From NCBI RefSeq assembly GCF_014650915.1, contig NZ_BMVW01000015.1, positions 162,726-226,725 on the forward strand: a stretch of DNA of 64,000 bases. Reading direction: 5' to 3'. Made by a program: the position numbers and the translations under genes. The notes beneath the pieces were generated by a model. That model was not told the DNA's origin, did no database searches, and saw only the letters and a list, made by a program, of their open reading frames with translations. The stretch is from Streptomyces poonensis (GTDB lineage: Bacteria > Actinomycetota > Actinomycetes > Streptomycetales > Streptomycetaceae). This document shows positions 24,176 through 33,348 of this stretch, in pieces. Each line of letters opens with the position of its first letter. Within the stretch, counting starts at the first letter, position 1.

Positions 24176-24967
24176 TCAACTCCCCGATGACGCCGGGGCG
24201 GTGGGAACACTCACGTCGAAGTGCCGCGCACCGGACGCCGCTTTCATCAGCGCGGTCAGCGTCCGGGCCTTCGCGCGGCCCTTCTCGCCGCTGCCCCACA
24301 GGACGGTCCGGCCGTCGCGGAGTTCCAGCGAGATGGAGTCGTACGAGCGGACCTTGACGACCTGGGTCTCCCCGGCGACCGCGTCCGGAATGTCCCCGGC
24401 GACGCGGACCGCCTCCCGCACCAGCCGGTCGGCGCCGAAGCGTCGCGCACCGGACGGCCGCGAGTCGGCCAATTCCAGCACCGGCACGCCCTTCGGGACC
24501 CGGGAAACCGTGGCGAATCGCACGCCCTTCGCGTCCACTTCGGCGTACTTGCCCCCATTTTCCGCCTTTTCGACAATCAGGACCGCCGTACGCTCGGTCA
24601 CTTTCAGGTCGATTCCGTGGGGCCAGGAGCGGTCGACCTCCACCGCGTCAATTCGAGGCAATTTCTGGCGCAAACGTGCCTCGATCGCATCCGTGTCGAC
24701 GGAAATGAGGGGTGCGCCGAGCGGGACGTCCGCCACCTCGCGCACCCGCTCAGGAGTGAGGACCCGCGTCCCCGAGACCGACACGTCCTCCGTACGCAGC
24801 CACTGCGAGCCGTACAGGACCCAGACACAGCCCCCGGCGACCAGCGCGAGAGCGACGGCCAGGAGGACGAGCGTGCGGGGGCCGGGGAGTCTCCGCCCGG
24901 GAGGCGGGCCGGCCCCGAGGTCGCCCTCCTGTGCGCCGCGCTCGGCGCCGGTCATCGGTCCGGCCAC
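24176..24967 (-). CDS. ftsQ: FtsQ/DivIB divisome protein
   Basis: A 263-residue bitopic protein linking the Z-ring to the septal synthase. After a short cytoplasmic part comes one transmembrane segment (about residues 30-52, TLVLLAVALALVAGGCVWVLY). Then follow a POTRA domain (VSVSGTRVLTPERVREVADVPLGAPLISVDTDAIEARL) and the FtsQ beta domain (VEVDRSWPHGIDLKVTERTAVLIV). The start chosen is GTG (VAGPMTGAERG) with AGGGGAG upstream; the ATG at 24955 is an alternative. It lies 32 bases after murG, with no murC between them. Confidence 0.93.
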   Translation of the reverse strand: MAGPMTGAERGAQEGDLGAGPPPGRRLPGPRTLVLLAVALALVAGGCVWVLYGSQWLRTEDVSVSGTRVLTPERVREVADVPLGAPLISVDTDAIEARLRQKLPRIDAVEVDRSWPHGIDLKVTERTAVLIVEKAENGGKYAEVDAKGVRFATVSRVPKGVPVLELADSRPSGARRFGADRLVREAVRVAGDIPDAVAGETQVVKVRSYDSISLELRDGRTVLWGSGEKGRAKARTLTALMKAASGARHFDVSVPTAPASSGS

Positions 24968-24999
24968 GCTCCCCTGCCTCTCACATCTGCGGTACTGCC

Positions 25000-26091
25000 C
25001 TAGCGGTGCCGGGAGGCGATCGCCTCGTACACCATGCCGACGAGCAGGTCGTCGGCGTCCCGGCGGCCGAACTCGCTCGCGGAGCGGGACATCTGGTACA
25101 GCCGGTGCGGGTCGGCCAGGACGGGCAGCACATGTCGCTGCACCCACTCGGGCGTCAGTTCCGCGTCGTCGACCAGCAGTCCGCCGCCGGCCTTGACCAC
25201 CGGCTGGGCGTTCAGCCGCTGTTCGCCGTTGCCGATGGGCAGCGGGACGTAGGCGGCCGGGAGCCCGACGGCGGAGAGTTCGGCGACGGTCATCGCGCCC
25301 GCGCGGCACAGCATCATGTCGGCCGCGGCGTACGCGAGGTCCATCCGGTCCACGTACGGTACCGGGATGTAGGGCGGCATCCCGGGCATCTGGTGCACCT
25401 GCGGCAGTTCGTTCTTCGGACCGACCGCGTGCAGGATCTGGATGCCGGACTGCTGGAGGTACGGGGCGACCTGCTGGACCACCTCGTTGAGGCGGCGGGC
25501 GCCCTGCGAGCCACCGGACACCAGCAGGGTCGGCAGCTGGGGGTCGAGGCCGAAGGCGGCCCGGGCCTCGGGGCGGACGGCGGCCCGGTCGAGAGTGGCG
25601 ATGGAACGGCGCAGCGGGATGCCGATGTACCGGGACCCGCGCAGCTTGCTGTCGGGCGTGGAGACGGCGACCTGGGCGGCGTACCGCGAACCGATCTTGT
25701 TGGCGAGGCCGGGACGGGCGTTGGCCTCGTGGATGACGATCGGCACGCCGAGGCGCTTGGCGGCGAGGTAGCCGGGCAGGGCGACATAGCCGCCGAAGCC
25801 GACCACGGCGTCCGCCTTGGTGCGCTCCAGGATCTGCTCGGTCGCCTTGATCGTGCCGCGCAGCCGGCCGGGCACGGTGATCAGCTCGGGGGTGGGCTTG
25901 CGCGGCAGGGGCACGGCGGGGATCAGGGCGAGTTCGTAGCCGCGCTCCGGGACGAGCCGGGTCTCCAGGCCGCGCTCCGTGCCCAGGGCCGTGATGCCCA
26001 CGGTCGGGTCCTGCCTGCGCAGGGCGTCCGCGAGGGCGAGCGCGGGCTCGATGTGGCCGGCGGTTCCGCCACCGGCGAGGACGACATGCAC
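25000..26091 (-). CDS. murG: MurG, lipid II-forming N-acetylglucosaminyltransferase
   Basis: A 363-residue GT28-family enzyme that adds GlcNAc from UDP-GlcNAc to lipid I on the cytoplasmic membrane face. Motifs are GGGTAGHIEPALALADAL (residues 7-24), VGFGGYVALPGYLAAKRLGVPIVIHEANARPGLANK, and the donor-site region LLVSGGSQGARRLNE with LCRAGAMTVAELSAVGLPAAYVPLP. GTG start, six bases after the ftsW stop (TGA-ATTTCG-GTG), so it is coupled to ftsW. Confidence 0.96.
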   Translation of the reverse strand: MHVVLAGGGTAGHIEPALALADALRRQDPTVGITALGTERGLETRLVPERGYELALIPAVPLPRKPTPELITVPGRLRGTIKATEQILERTKADAVVGFGGYVALPGYLAAKRLGVPIVIHEANARPGLANKIGSRYAAQVAVSTPDSKLRGSRYIGIPLRRSIATLDRAAVRPEARAAFGLDPQLPTLLVSGGSQGARRLNEVVQQVAPYLQQSGIQILHAVGPKNELPQVHQMPGMPPYIPVPYVDRMDLAYAAADMMLCRAGAMTVAELSAVGLPAAYVPLPIGNGEQRLNAQPVVKAGGGLLVDDAELTPEWVQRHVLPVLADPHRLYQMSRSASEFGRRDADDLLVGMVYEAIASRHR

Positions 26092-26097
26092 CGAAAT

Positions 26098-27483
26098 TCA
26101 CCGCTCTCCGGACGAGCGCGCCGCCGAGGCACGCCGTCGCATCGTTTTCCATCTCCCGGGCCCCTGAGGGCCTCCAGCCCGCTTTTTACCGAAGCGAGGC
26201 TGACGCATCGCAAGCGCTGCCCGCGCAGCGGGGTCCTCCCGCGCGAACGCGATCAGCAGCCCGATGGCGAACATGGTCGGCAGCAGGGCGGACCCCCCGT
26301 AGGAGAACAGCGGGAGCGGGACACCGGCGATCGGCAGCAGACCGAGCACCGCACCGATGTTGATCACCGCCTGAGCGGTGATCCAGGTGGTCACGCCTCC
26401 CGCGGCATACCTGACGAAGGGATCCTCCGTACGTCCGGCCACGCGGATACCCGCATAGCCTAGAGCCGCGAAGAGGGCGAGCACCGACAGCGTCCCCGCC
26501 AACCCCAGCTCCTCACCGGTGACGGCGAAGATGAAGTCGGTGTGCGCTTCCGGTAGTTGGCCCCATTTTTCCACACTGGCGCCCAGACCGGAGCCGAAGA
26601 GTCCGCCGGACGCGAGCGCGTAGATGCCGTGCACGGCCTGCCAGCAGCCGTCGTTCGGGCCGGGGTCCGTGGCGCCCAGACAGGCCAGCCGGGCCATGCG
26701 GTTGGAACTGGTCTTGATGAGGATCACGCCGATGACCACGGCGACGGTCAGCACGCCTGTGAACAGCCGCGTGGGCGCGCCCGCCAGCCACAGCAGGCCG
26801 AACAGGATGGCCGTGAGGATGATGGCCGTCCCCATGTCGCCACCGAGCATGATGAGCCCGAGCAGCATGAAGGCCACCGGGACGAGCGGCACCAGCATGT
26901 GCTTCCACTGCGTCAGCAGCCGTTTGTCCTGTTTGCGCGCGAGCAGGTCGGCGCCCCAGAGCACGAGGGCGAGCTTGCCGAACTCGCTGGGCTGGAGCTG
27001 GAACGGGCCGCCGATGGAGATCCAGTTCTGGTTGCCGTTGACCGCCATCCCTATCCCGGGCACCTGCACGAGGGCCATCAGGGCGACCGAGACGGCCAGG
27101 ATCGGGTAGGCCAGCGCCCGGTGCAGCCGTACCGGCATCCGGGAGGCGGCGAACAGCAGCCCGGCCCCGATCGCCGCGGCCAGGAACTGCTTGCGGAAGA
27201 AGTACGACCCGGGGAGCGACAGCTGCAGCGCCTTGATCTGGGAGGCCGAGTAGACCATCACCAGCCCCAGCACGGTGATCAGCAGACTGCCGCCGAAAAT
27301 CAGGTAGTAGGCGGTCAGCGGCCGGTCCCAGGCCCTCCGCGCGCGCGTGTGCAGCCTCCGTACGGGGTTCTCGCGCGGGGGGCGGGGAACGGGGGGCCGC
27401 CGGGTGACGCGCTGGAGCGGCGGACGGCTCGTACGGGTCGTACGGGTCGTACGGGTGCTGCGGCTCGTACGGCTACCGGCCAT
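26098..27483 (-). CDS. ftsW: FtsW, SEDS-family septal peptidoglycan polymerase
   Basis: A 461-residue multi-spanning SEDS protein that polymerises lipid II at the septum with FtsI. After a basic cytoplasmic tail of about 55 residues come ten hydrophobic segments. Family motifs are VMVYSASQIKALQ, QNWISIGGPFQLQPSEFGKLAL, LIMLGGDMGTAII and AHTDFIFAVTGEELGLAG, ending with GVPLPLFSYGGSALLPTMFAIGLL. The frame runs further upstream, but the ATG at 27483 (MAGSRTSRSTRTTRTTRTSR) is preferred; the Thr-Arg repeat is encoded by a run of CGTACGGGT-type repeats. A 178-base gap with no gene separates it from murD. Confidence 0.95.
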   Translation of the reverse strand: MAGSRTSRSTRTTRTTRTSRPPLQRVTRRPPVPRPPRENPVRRLHTRARRAWDRPLTAYYLIFGGSLLITVLGLVMVYSASQIKALQLSLPGSYFFRKQFLAAAIGAGLLFAASRMPVRLHRALAYPILAVSVALMALVQVPGIGMAVNGNQNWISIGGPFQLQPSEFGKLALVLWGADLLARKQDKRLLTQWKHMLVPLVPVAFMLLGLIMLGGDMGTAIILTAILFGLLWLAGAPTRLFTGVLTVAVVIGVILIKTSSNRMARLACLGATDPGPNDGCWQAVHGIYALASGGLFGSGLGASVEKWGQLPEAHTDFIFAVTGEELGLAGTLSVLALFAALGYAGIRVAGRTEDPFVRYAAGGVTTWITAQAVINIGAVLGLLPIAGVPLPLFSYGGSALLPTMFAIGLLIAFAREDPAARAALAMRQPRFGKKRAGGPQGPGRWKTMRRRASAARSSGER

Positions 27484-27661
27484 CGCGGACCCCCCGGTCT
27501 GCCTGGAAGGACGTATCCGCGAACGCCCCCACGCGCGCGGGACCGCTCCGGTACGGCGCCGTGCCGTCGGCGGACAGCCGGCCGTCGAGCACCGACCACG
27601 ATGGCGACACGCGTCCCTCCCAAGGGTCCCGGGCGCGCCCGGACCGGCCCGGACGCGCCGT

Positions 27662-29077
27662 TCAGGCGCCGGCGGCGGCGAGTCCGCGGACGGCGTCCGC
27701 GAACGCGTCCCCGCGCTGGTTGTAGTTGGCGAACATGTCCATGGAGGCACAGGCCGGAGCCAGCAGCACCGTGTCGCCCGCGGCGGCGAGCCGCTGGGCC
27801 TCCCGGACGGCCGCGGGCATCGCCCCAGTGTCGGTCCGGTCGAGGTCCACGACCGGCACCTCGGGCGCGTGTCGCGCCAGCGCGTCCCGGATCAGGCCAC
27901 GATCGGCGCCGATGAGAACGACCCCCTTGAGCCGCTTCGCCGACTTCGTCACCAGTTCGTCGAAGGTCGCGCCCTTGGCGAGCCCGCCCGCGATCCACAC
28001 GATCGACTCGTACGCCGCCAACGAGGCTTCCGCCGCGTGGGTGTTGGTCGCCTTGGAGTCGTCGATGTACGCGACACCGTCCACGTCCGCCACGTGCGCG
28101 ATGCGGTGCGCGTCCGGGGTGAAGGCCCGCAGACCGTCCCGTACGGCCGTGGCGGGTACCCCGAAGGCGCGGGCGAGGGCGGCGGCCGCGAGGGCGTTGG
28201 CGATGTTGTGCGGGGCCGGCGGGTTCACGTCCCCGACCTCGGCGAGCTCCTGGGCGTTCTTCTGCCGGTTCTCGACGAAGGCGCGGTCGACCAGGATGCC
28301 GTCGACGACACCGAGTTGGGACGGCCCGGGGGTGCCCAGCGTGAAGCCGACGGCCCGGCAGCCCTCCTCGACGTCCGCCTCGCGCACCAGGTCCTCGGTG
28401 GCCTTGTCGGCGACGTTGTAGACGCAGGCGATGCGGTTGCCCTCGTAGATGCGGCCCTTGTCGGCGGCGTACGCCTCCATGGAGCCGTGCCAGTCGAGGT
28501 GGTCCGGGGCGAGGTTCAGCACGGCCGCGGAGTGGGCGCGCAGGGACGGCGCCCAGTGCAGCTGGTAGCTGGACAGCTCCACGGCCAGGACGTCGTACGG
28601 CTCCTCGCTCAGCACGACGTCGACGATCGGGGTGCCGATGTTGCCGACCGCGGCCGTGCGCAGGCCCGCCGCGCGCAGGATCGACGCGAGCATCTGCGTG
28701 GTCGTGGTCTTGCCGTTGGTGCCGGTGACCGCGAGCCAGGGCGCGGCGTCCGGGCCGCGCAGCCGCCAGGCGATCTCCACGTCGCCGACGACGTCCACGC
28801 CCGCCTCGGCGGCCGCGGCGAACAGCGGTGACGTGGGCTTCCAGCCGGGCGAGGTGACGACCAGTCCGGTGCCCTCGGGCAGGGTGTCCGCGTCACCGAG
28901 CCGTACGGCGATGCCCTCGGTCTCCTCCAGCGAGACCGCGCGCTCGCGCAGCGCCTCGGAGTCGCCGCCGTCCACGACGGTGATCCGCGCGCCGAGGCCG
29001 GCCAGGGCGCGGGCGGCGCTGACGCCGCTCACGCCGAGGCCGGCGACGGTGATGTGCATGTCCTGCCAGGACGTCAC
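27662..29077 (-). CDS. murD: UDP-N-acetylmuramoyl-L-alanine:D-glutamate ligase
   Basis: A 471-residue Mur ligase adding D-Glu to UDP-MurNAc-L-Ala with ATP. The N-terminal Rossmann-like domain starts ITVAGLGVSGVSAARALAGLG. The ATP site is WLAVTGTNGKTTTTQML. Other motifs are VELSSYQL, NLAPDHLDWHGSMEAYAADKGRIY, APHNIANALAA and the C-terminal YIDDSKATNTHAAEASL. The start is set at the GTG (VTSWQDMHITVAG) that overlaps the mraY stop by 4 nt (GTGA); the ATG at 29092 is an alternative. Confidence 0.95.
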   Translation of the reverse strand: MTSWQDMHITVAGLGVSGVSAARALAGLGARITVVDGGDSEALRERAVSLEETEGIAVRLGDADTLPEGTGLVVTSPGWKPTSPLFAAAAEAGVDVVGDVEIAWRLRGPDAAPWLAVTGTNGKTTTTQMLASILRAAGLRTAAVGNIGTPIVDVVLSEEPYDVLAVELSSYQLHWAPSLRAHSAAVLNLAPDHLDWHGSMEAYAADKGRIYEGNRIACVYNVADKATEDLVREADVEEGCRAVGFTLGTPGPSQLGVVDGILVDRAFVENRQKNAQELAEVGDVNPPAPHNIANALAAAALARAFGVPATAVRDGLRAFTPDAHRIAHVADVDGVAYIDDSKATNTHAAEASLAAYESIVWIAGGLAKGATFDELVTKSAKRLKGVVLIGADRGLIRDALARHAPEVPVVDLDRTDTGAMPAAVREAQRLAAAGDTVLLAPACASMDMFANYNQRGDAFADAVRGLAAAGA

Positions 29078-30168
29078 TTGCCGGCCGCCCATCCCGCGTA
29101 GAAGATGCCGAGTCCGACGATCACGCAGATGCCCTGGATGATCCAGAAGCGGACCACCACAAGGACCTCGGACCAGCCTTTGAGTTCGAAGTGGTGCTGG
29201 AGTGGTGCCATCCGGAAGACGCGCTTGCCGGTGAGGCGGAACGAGCCGACCTGGATGACGACCGACATGGTGATGAGGACGAACAGGCCGCCGAGGAGGG
29301 CGAGCAGCAGCTCGGTGCGGGAGCAGATCGCGAGACCCGCGAGCGCGCCGCCGAGGGCCAGCGAGCCGGTGTCACCCATGAAGATCTTGGCGGGCGAGGT
29401 GTTCCACCACAGGAAGCCGAGGCAGGCGCCCATCAGCGCGGAGGCGACGACGGCGAGGTCCAGGGGATCTCGTACCTCGTAACAGGCGTCCGGGTTGATC
29501 AGCGTCTGCGCGTTGGCGCAGGACTCCTGGAACTGCCACACGCCGATGAAGGTGTACGCGCCGAAGACCAGCACGGAGGCGCCCGTGGCGAGACCGTCCA
29601 GACCGTCCGTGAGGTTCACGCCGTTCGACATGGCGAGGATCATGAACAGCGCCCAGACGACGAACAGCACCGGGCCGATGGACCAGCCGAAGTCCTGCAC
29701 GAAGGAGAGCTTCGTGGAGGCCGGGGTGTTGCCGCGGTTGTCCGCGAACTGCAGCGAGAGCACCGCGAAGGCGATACCGACGATCAGCTGGCCGGCCATC
29801 TTCGCCTTGGCCCGCAGACCGAGCGACCGCCGCTTGACGATCTTGATGTAGTCGTCGAGGAAGCCGACCAGGCCCATGCCCGCCATCAGGCCGAGCACCA
29901 GCAGACCGGAGAAGGTCGGCGCCGCGTCGGCCTTGGGGTCCAGATAGACCGTGATCAGCTTGGCCCCGAAGTACGCGACGATCGTCGCCAGGATGAAGGC
30001 GATACCACCCATGGTGGGCGTACCGCGCTTGCTGCCGTGCGTCCGCGGGCCGTCGTCACGGATGTACTGGCCGTAGCCCTTGCGGGCGAGCAGCTTGATC
30101 AGCAGCGGGGTGCCGACCAGCGTCAGGAAGAGGCCAATGACTCCCGCGAACAGGATCTGCTTCATCAT
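29074..30168 (-). CDS. mraY: MraY, phospho-MurNAc-pentapeptide transferase
   Basis: A 364-residue integral membrane enzyme forming lipid I from UDP-MurNAc-pentapeptide and undecaprenyl phosphate. About ten hydrophobic segments are present. Signature motifs are KRGTPTMGGIAFILA (near residue 47), GLVGFLDDYIK with the DD pair, NGVNLTDGLDGLATG, GDTGSLALGG and RMAPLQHHFELKGWSE near the C-terminus. ATG start overlapping the murF stop (ATGA); the stop overlaps murD. Confidence 0.97.
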   Translation of the reverse strand: MMKQILFAGVIGLFLTLVGTPLLIKLLARKGYGQYIRDDGPRTHGSKRGTPTMGGIAFILATIVAYFGAKLITVYLDPKADAAPTFSGLLVLGLMAGMGLVGFLDDYIKIVKRRSLGLRAKAKMAGQLIVGIAFAVLSLQFADNRGNTPASTKLSFVQDFGWSIGPVLFVVWALFMILAMSNGVNLTDGLDGLATGASVLVFGAYTFIGVWQFQESCANAQTLINPDACYEVRDPLDLAVVASALMGACLGFLWWNTSPAKIFMGDTGSLALGGALAGLAICSRTELLLALLGGLFVLITMSVVIQVGSFRLTGKRVFRMAPLQHHFELKGWSEVLVVVRFWIIQGICVIVGLGIFYAGWAAGK

Positions 30169-31595
30169 CGGCCGGCGACCTCACCCTCGGTACCGCTCTC
30201 CAGCAGCGCCTGCGCCACGCTCTCGAGCCCGACCGACCGGGACGCCTTCACGAGTACGACGTCTCCCGGGCGCAACTGACTGCGCAACAGGTCGACCGCC
30301 GCCTGTGCGTCGGACACGTGCACCGACTCCTCACCCCACGAACCCTCGTTATATGCGCCCAGTTGGAGCCAGGACGCTTCCCTGCCCCCGACCGCGACGA
30401 GCTTGCTGACGTTGAGCCGGACGGCGAGCCGTCCGACCGCGTCGTGCTCGGCGAGCGCCTCGTCCCCGAGCTCGGCCATCTTGCCGAGCACCGCCCACGT
30501 CCGGCCCCCCTTGGCCTGTGCGGCCTGGCCCATCGAGGCGAGCGCGCGCAGGGCGGCCCGCATGGACTCGGGGTTCGCGTTGTAGGCGTCGTTGACGACC
30601 GTCACGCCGTCCGGGCGCTCGGTGACCTCCATCCGCCAGCGGGAGAGGGAGCCCGCCTCGGAGAGCGCGGTGGCGATCTCTTCCGCGGACATGCCCAGCT
30701 CATGGGCGACGGCGGCCGCGGCGAGCGCGTTCGACACGTGGTGCTCACCGTACAGGCGCATCGTCACATCGCTTGCACCGGAGGGTGTGTGAAGCCTGAA
30801 TGCGGGCTGTCCGCTGTCCGTGAGTCGCACGTTCTCGGCGCGTACGTCCGCTTCGTCGCTCTCCCCGAAGAGGAGCACCCTGGCCTTCGTACGGGACGCC
30901 ATGGCGCGGACGAGGAGGTCGTCGGCGTTGAGGACCGCGACACCGCCCTCCTCTGCCGGAGGGAGGGCCTCGACCAGTTCGCCCTTCGCCTGCGCGATCT
31001 GCTCCCGGCCGCCGAACTCGCCGATGTGGGCGGAGCCGACGTTCAGGACGAGGCCGATCCTCGGGGGCGTGAGGCCGGTGAGGTAGCGGATGTGGCCGAT
31101 GCCGCGGGCGCCCATCTCCAGGACGAGGAAACGGGTCTCCTCGGTGGCGCTGAGCGCGGTGAGCGGCAGGCCGATCTCGTTGTTGAGCGAGCCGGGCGTC
31201 CACACGGTCGGCGCCTTGCGCTGCAGCACCTGGGCGATGAGGTCCTTGGTGCTGGTCTTGCCGGCGGAGCCGGTGAGGGCGACGAGGGTGGCGCCGAGCT
31301 TGGCGACGACGTGGCGCGCGAGGGCGCCGAGGGCCGCCTGGACGTCCTCGACGACGATCGCGGGCACACCGACGGGCCGGGACGCGAGCACCGCGGCCGC
31401 GCCCGCCTCGACGACGGAAGCCGCGAAGTCGTGGCCGTCCACGCGCTCGCCGGCGAAGGCGACGAAGAGGCTGCCGGGCTCCGCGTCGCGGGAGTCCCGG
31501 ACGACGGGTCCGGTGACGAGCGCCGACGGATCCGGTATGTCGTGCGTCTGCCCGCCGACGACTGCTGCGATCTCGGCGAGAGAGAGGGCGATCAC
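30165..31595 (-). CDS. murF: UDP-MurNAc-tripeptide:D-Ala-D-Ala ligase
   Basis: A 476-residue Mur ligase that completes the UDP-MurNAc-pentapeptide. The N-terminal domain has VVRDSRDAEPGSLFVAFAGERVDGHDF. The ATP site is LVALTGSAGKTSTKDLIAQVL, followed by GSLNNEIGLPLTAL, which is characteristic of MurF. The central motifs are LEMGARGIGHI and NVGSAHIGEFG, and the C-terminal domain has VNDAYNANPESMRAAL. GTG start four bases after the murE stop; the stop overlaps the mraY start. Confidence 0.96.
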   Translation of the reverse strand: MIALSLAEIAAVVGGQTHDIPDPSALVTGPVVRDSRDAEPGSLFVAFAGERVDGHDFAASVVEAGAAAVLASRPVGVPAIVVEDVQAALGALARHVVAKLGATLVALTGSAGKTSTKDLIAQVLQRKAPTVWTPGSLNNEIGLPLTALSATEETRFLVLEMGARGIGHIRYLTGLTPPRIGLVLNVGSAHIGEFGGREQIAQAKGELVEALPPAEEGGVAVLNADDLLVRAMASRTKARVLLFGESDEADVRAENVRLTDSGQPAFRLHTPSGASDVTMRLYGEHHVSNALAAAAVAHELGMSAEEIATALSEAGSLSRWRMEVTERPDGVTVVNDAYNANPESMRAALRALASMGQAAQAKGGRTWAVLGKMAELGDEALAEHDAVGRLAVRLNVSKLVAVGGREASWLQLGAYNEGSWGEESVHVSDAQAAVDLLRSQLRPGDVVLVKASRSVGLESVAQALLESGTEGEVAGR

Positions 31596-31599
31596 AAGT

Positions 31600-33267
31600 T
31601 CATCCCTGGGTCTTCTGGATAGCTTCGCGAAGCACCTGGCGGTCGTCGAACGGACGGACCACCCCGGCGATGTCCTGGCCCTGCTCGTGTCCCTTGCCCG
31701 CGACCAGCACGGTGTCCCCGGGCTCGGCGCGGGACACGGCGGCGGCGACGGCGGCCGCCCGGTCCTCGAAGACCTGGACCTCGCCGCGCTCGTGCACCGG
31801 TACGGACGCCGCGCCCTGGAGCATGGTTGCGAGGATCGCGAGGGGGTCCTCGGAGCGGGGGTTGTCGGAGGTCAGTACGGCGGTGTCGGCGAGCCGGGCC
31901 GCGGCGGCGCCCATCGGGGCCCGCTTGGTGACGTCCCGGTCCCCGCCGCAGCCGAGGACGACGTGCAGCCGGCCCTCGGTGACCTTGCGGAGCGCCTTGA
32001 GGACCGACTCGACCGCGTCGGTCTTGTGCGCGTAGTCGACGACCGCGAGGTACGGCTGTCCGGCGTCCACGCGCTCCAGCCGGCCGGGCACGCCGGGCAC
32101 GGCGGCGACGCCGTCCGCGGCGGCCTGCGGGTCGAGACCGGCGGCGGCGCAGGCGGCGATCGCGGCGAGGGTGTTGGCGACGTTGAAGGGCCCCGGCAGC
32201 GGCGACCTGGCGGCGATCCGCTCGCCCCGGGGGCCGAGGACGGTGAACGTGGAGTCCAGCGGGCCGATCCGGACCTCCACGGCGCGCCAGTCGGCGTCGG
32301 GGTGCCCCTCGGCGGAGAAGGTGACGACGGGGACGCCGGCCTCCTTCACCAGCCGGCGGCCGTACTCGTCGTCGACGTTGATCACGCCCTGTTTGCTGCG
32401 TGCGGGCGTGAAGAGCTGCGCCTTGGCCTGGAAGTAGTCCTCCATGCCGGAGTGGAACTCCATGTGCTCCGGGCTGAGGTTGGTGAAGACGGCGACGTCG
32501 AAGACGCAGCCGTCGACGCGGCCGAGGACCAGGGCGTGGCTGGAGACCTCCATGGCCACCGCCTCGACCCCGCGCTCGCGCATGACGGCGAACAGCGCCT
32601 GGAGGTCGGTGGCCTCGGGGGTGGTCCGCTCGGACTTGATGCGCTCGTCGCCGATGCGCATCTCGACGGTGCCGATCAGCCCGGTGCTGCGGGCCGTCCG
32701 CAGGCCGCCCTCGACGAGGTACGCCGTCGTGGTCTTGCCGGAGGTGCCGGTGATACCGATCTGGAGCAGGTCGTTCCCGGGCCGGCCGTAGATCGTGGCC
32801 GCCAGTTCGCCCATCCGCGCGCGCGGGTCGTCGGCGACGAGGACGGGCAGTCCGGTGGCGGCGGCGCGCTCGGCGCCCGTCGGGTCGGTCAGCACGGCGA
32901 CCGCGCCGAGCCCGGCCGCCTGGGTCACGAAGTCGGCGCCGTGGGCGCGGGCGCCCGGCAGGGCGGCGTACAGGTCGCCGGGGCGCACGGCGCGCGAGTC
33001 ATGGGTGATGCCCGTGACCTCGGCGGCGCTCTCCGGCGTGGTGGCACCCAGCTGACCGGCGAGCTCCGCGAGGGGTGTGGCGGAGACCTGAACCGGCCTG
33101 GGCGGCCCCGGATATGTCACGGAAGCGCCCTTCTGGGTGGTTTGGGACTGATCAGCGTGTGGCACGGCGGTGAGCGTACCGGGCTCACCCCCGCCGGAGC
33201 GAAGCGAGGCGCCGGGCGGGGTATCCGGCGGTACGTGGTTCCCGGGATCGGGAGTGATCGTGGTCAC
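31600..33267 (-). CDS. murE: UDP-MurNAc-L-Ala-D-Glu:diaminopimelate ligase
   Basis: A 555-residue Mur ligase adding the third peptide residue. Motifs are ITHDSRAVRPGDLYAALPGARAHGADF, the ATP site IGITGTSGKTTTAYLV, TTPEATDLQ, MEVSSHALVLGRV, FTNLSPEHMEFH and VVDYAHKTDAVE. The acceptor loop reads TSDNPRSEDP; the Arg after DNP is the diaminopimelate-type signature (Lys-adding enzymes lack it), consistent with DAP-type streptomycete walls. A poorly conserved extension of about 65 residues precedes the family core, and the GTG start is therefore less certain. An internal start near VTYPGPPRPVQVSATP (about residue 50) is possible. Confidence 0.94.
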   Translation of the reverse strand: MTTITPDPGNHVPPDTPPGASLRSGGGEPGTLTAVPHADQSQTTQKGASVTYPGPPRPVQVSATPLAELAGQLGATTPESAAEVTGITHDSRAVRPGDLYAALPGARAHGADFVTQAAGLGAVAVLTDPTGAERAAATGLPVLVADDPRARMGELAATIYGRPGNDLLQIGITGTSGKTTTAYLVEGGLRTARSTGLIGTVEMRIGDERIKSERTTPEATDLQALFAVMRERGVEAVAMEVSSHALVLGRVDGCVFDVAVFTNLSPEHMEFHSGMEDYFQAKAQLFTPARSKQGVINVDDEYGRRLVKEAGVPVVTFSAEGHPDADWRAVEVRIGPLDSTFTVLGPRGERIAARSPLPGPFNVANTLAAIAACAAAGLDPQAAADGVAAVPGVPGRLERVDAGQPYLAVVDYAHKTDAVESVLKALRKVTEGRLHVVLGCGGDRDVTKRAPMGAAAARLADTAVLTSDNPRSEDPLAILATMLQGAASVPVHERGEVQVFEDRAAAVAAAVSRAEPGDTVLVAGKGHEQGQDIAGVVRPFDDRQVLREAIQKTQG

Positions 33268-33348
33268 GGGCTGGTTCCTGGTGGGTTCTCGTGCGGTGCT
33301 GATCGGTCGGTGTGCCCTGACGGCGCCGTGCGGATGCGCCGGCGCCGG

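Noticed and set aside
24968..26152. A 658-codon frame joining the murG region and ftsQ
   Set aside because: The upstream part is out of frame with MurG and has no features; FtsQ alone has the transmembrane helix and POTRA domain.
27484..27750. N-terminal extension of ftsW to 27750
   Set aside because: The added residues are Pro/Ser/Arg-rich with no conservation signal; the ATG at 27483 gives a normal FtsW.
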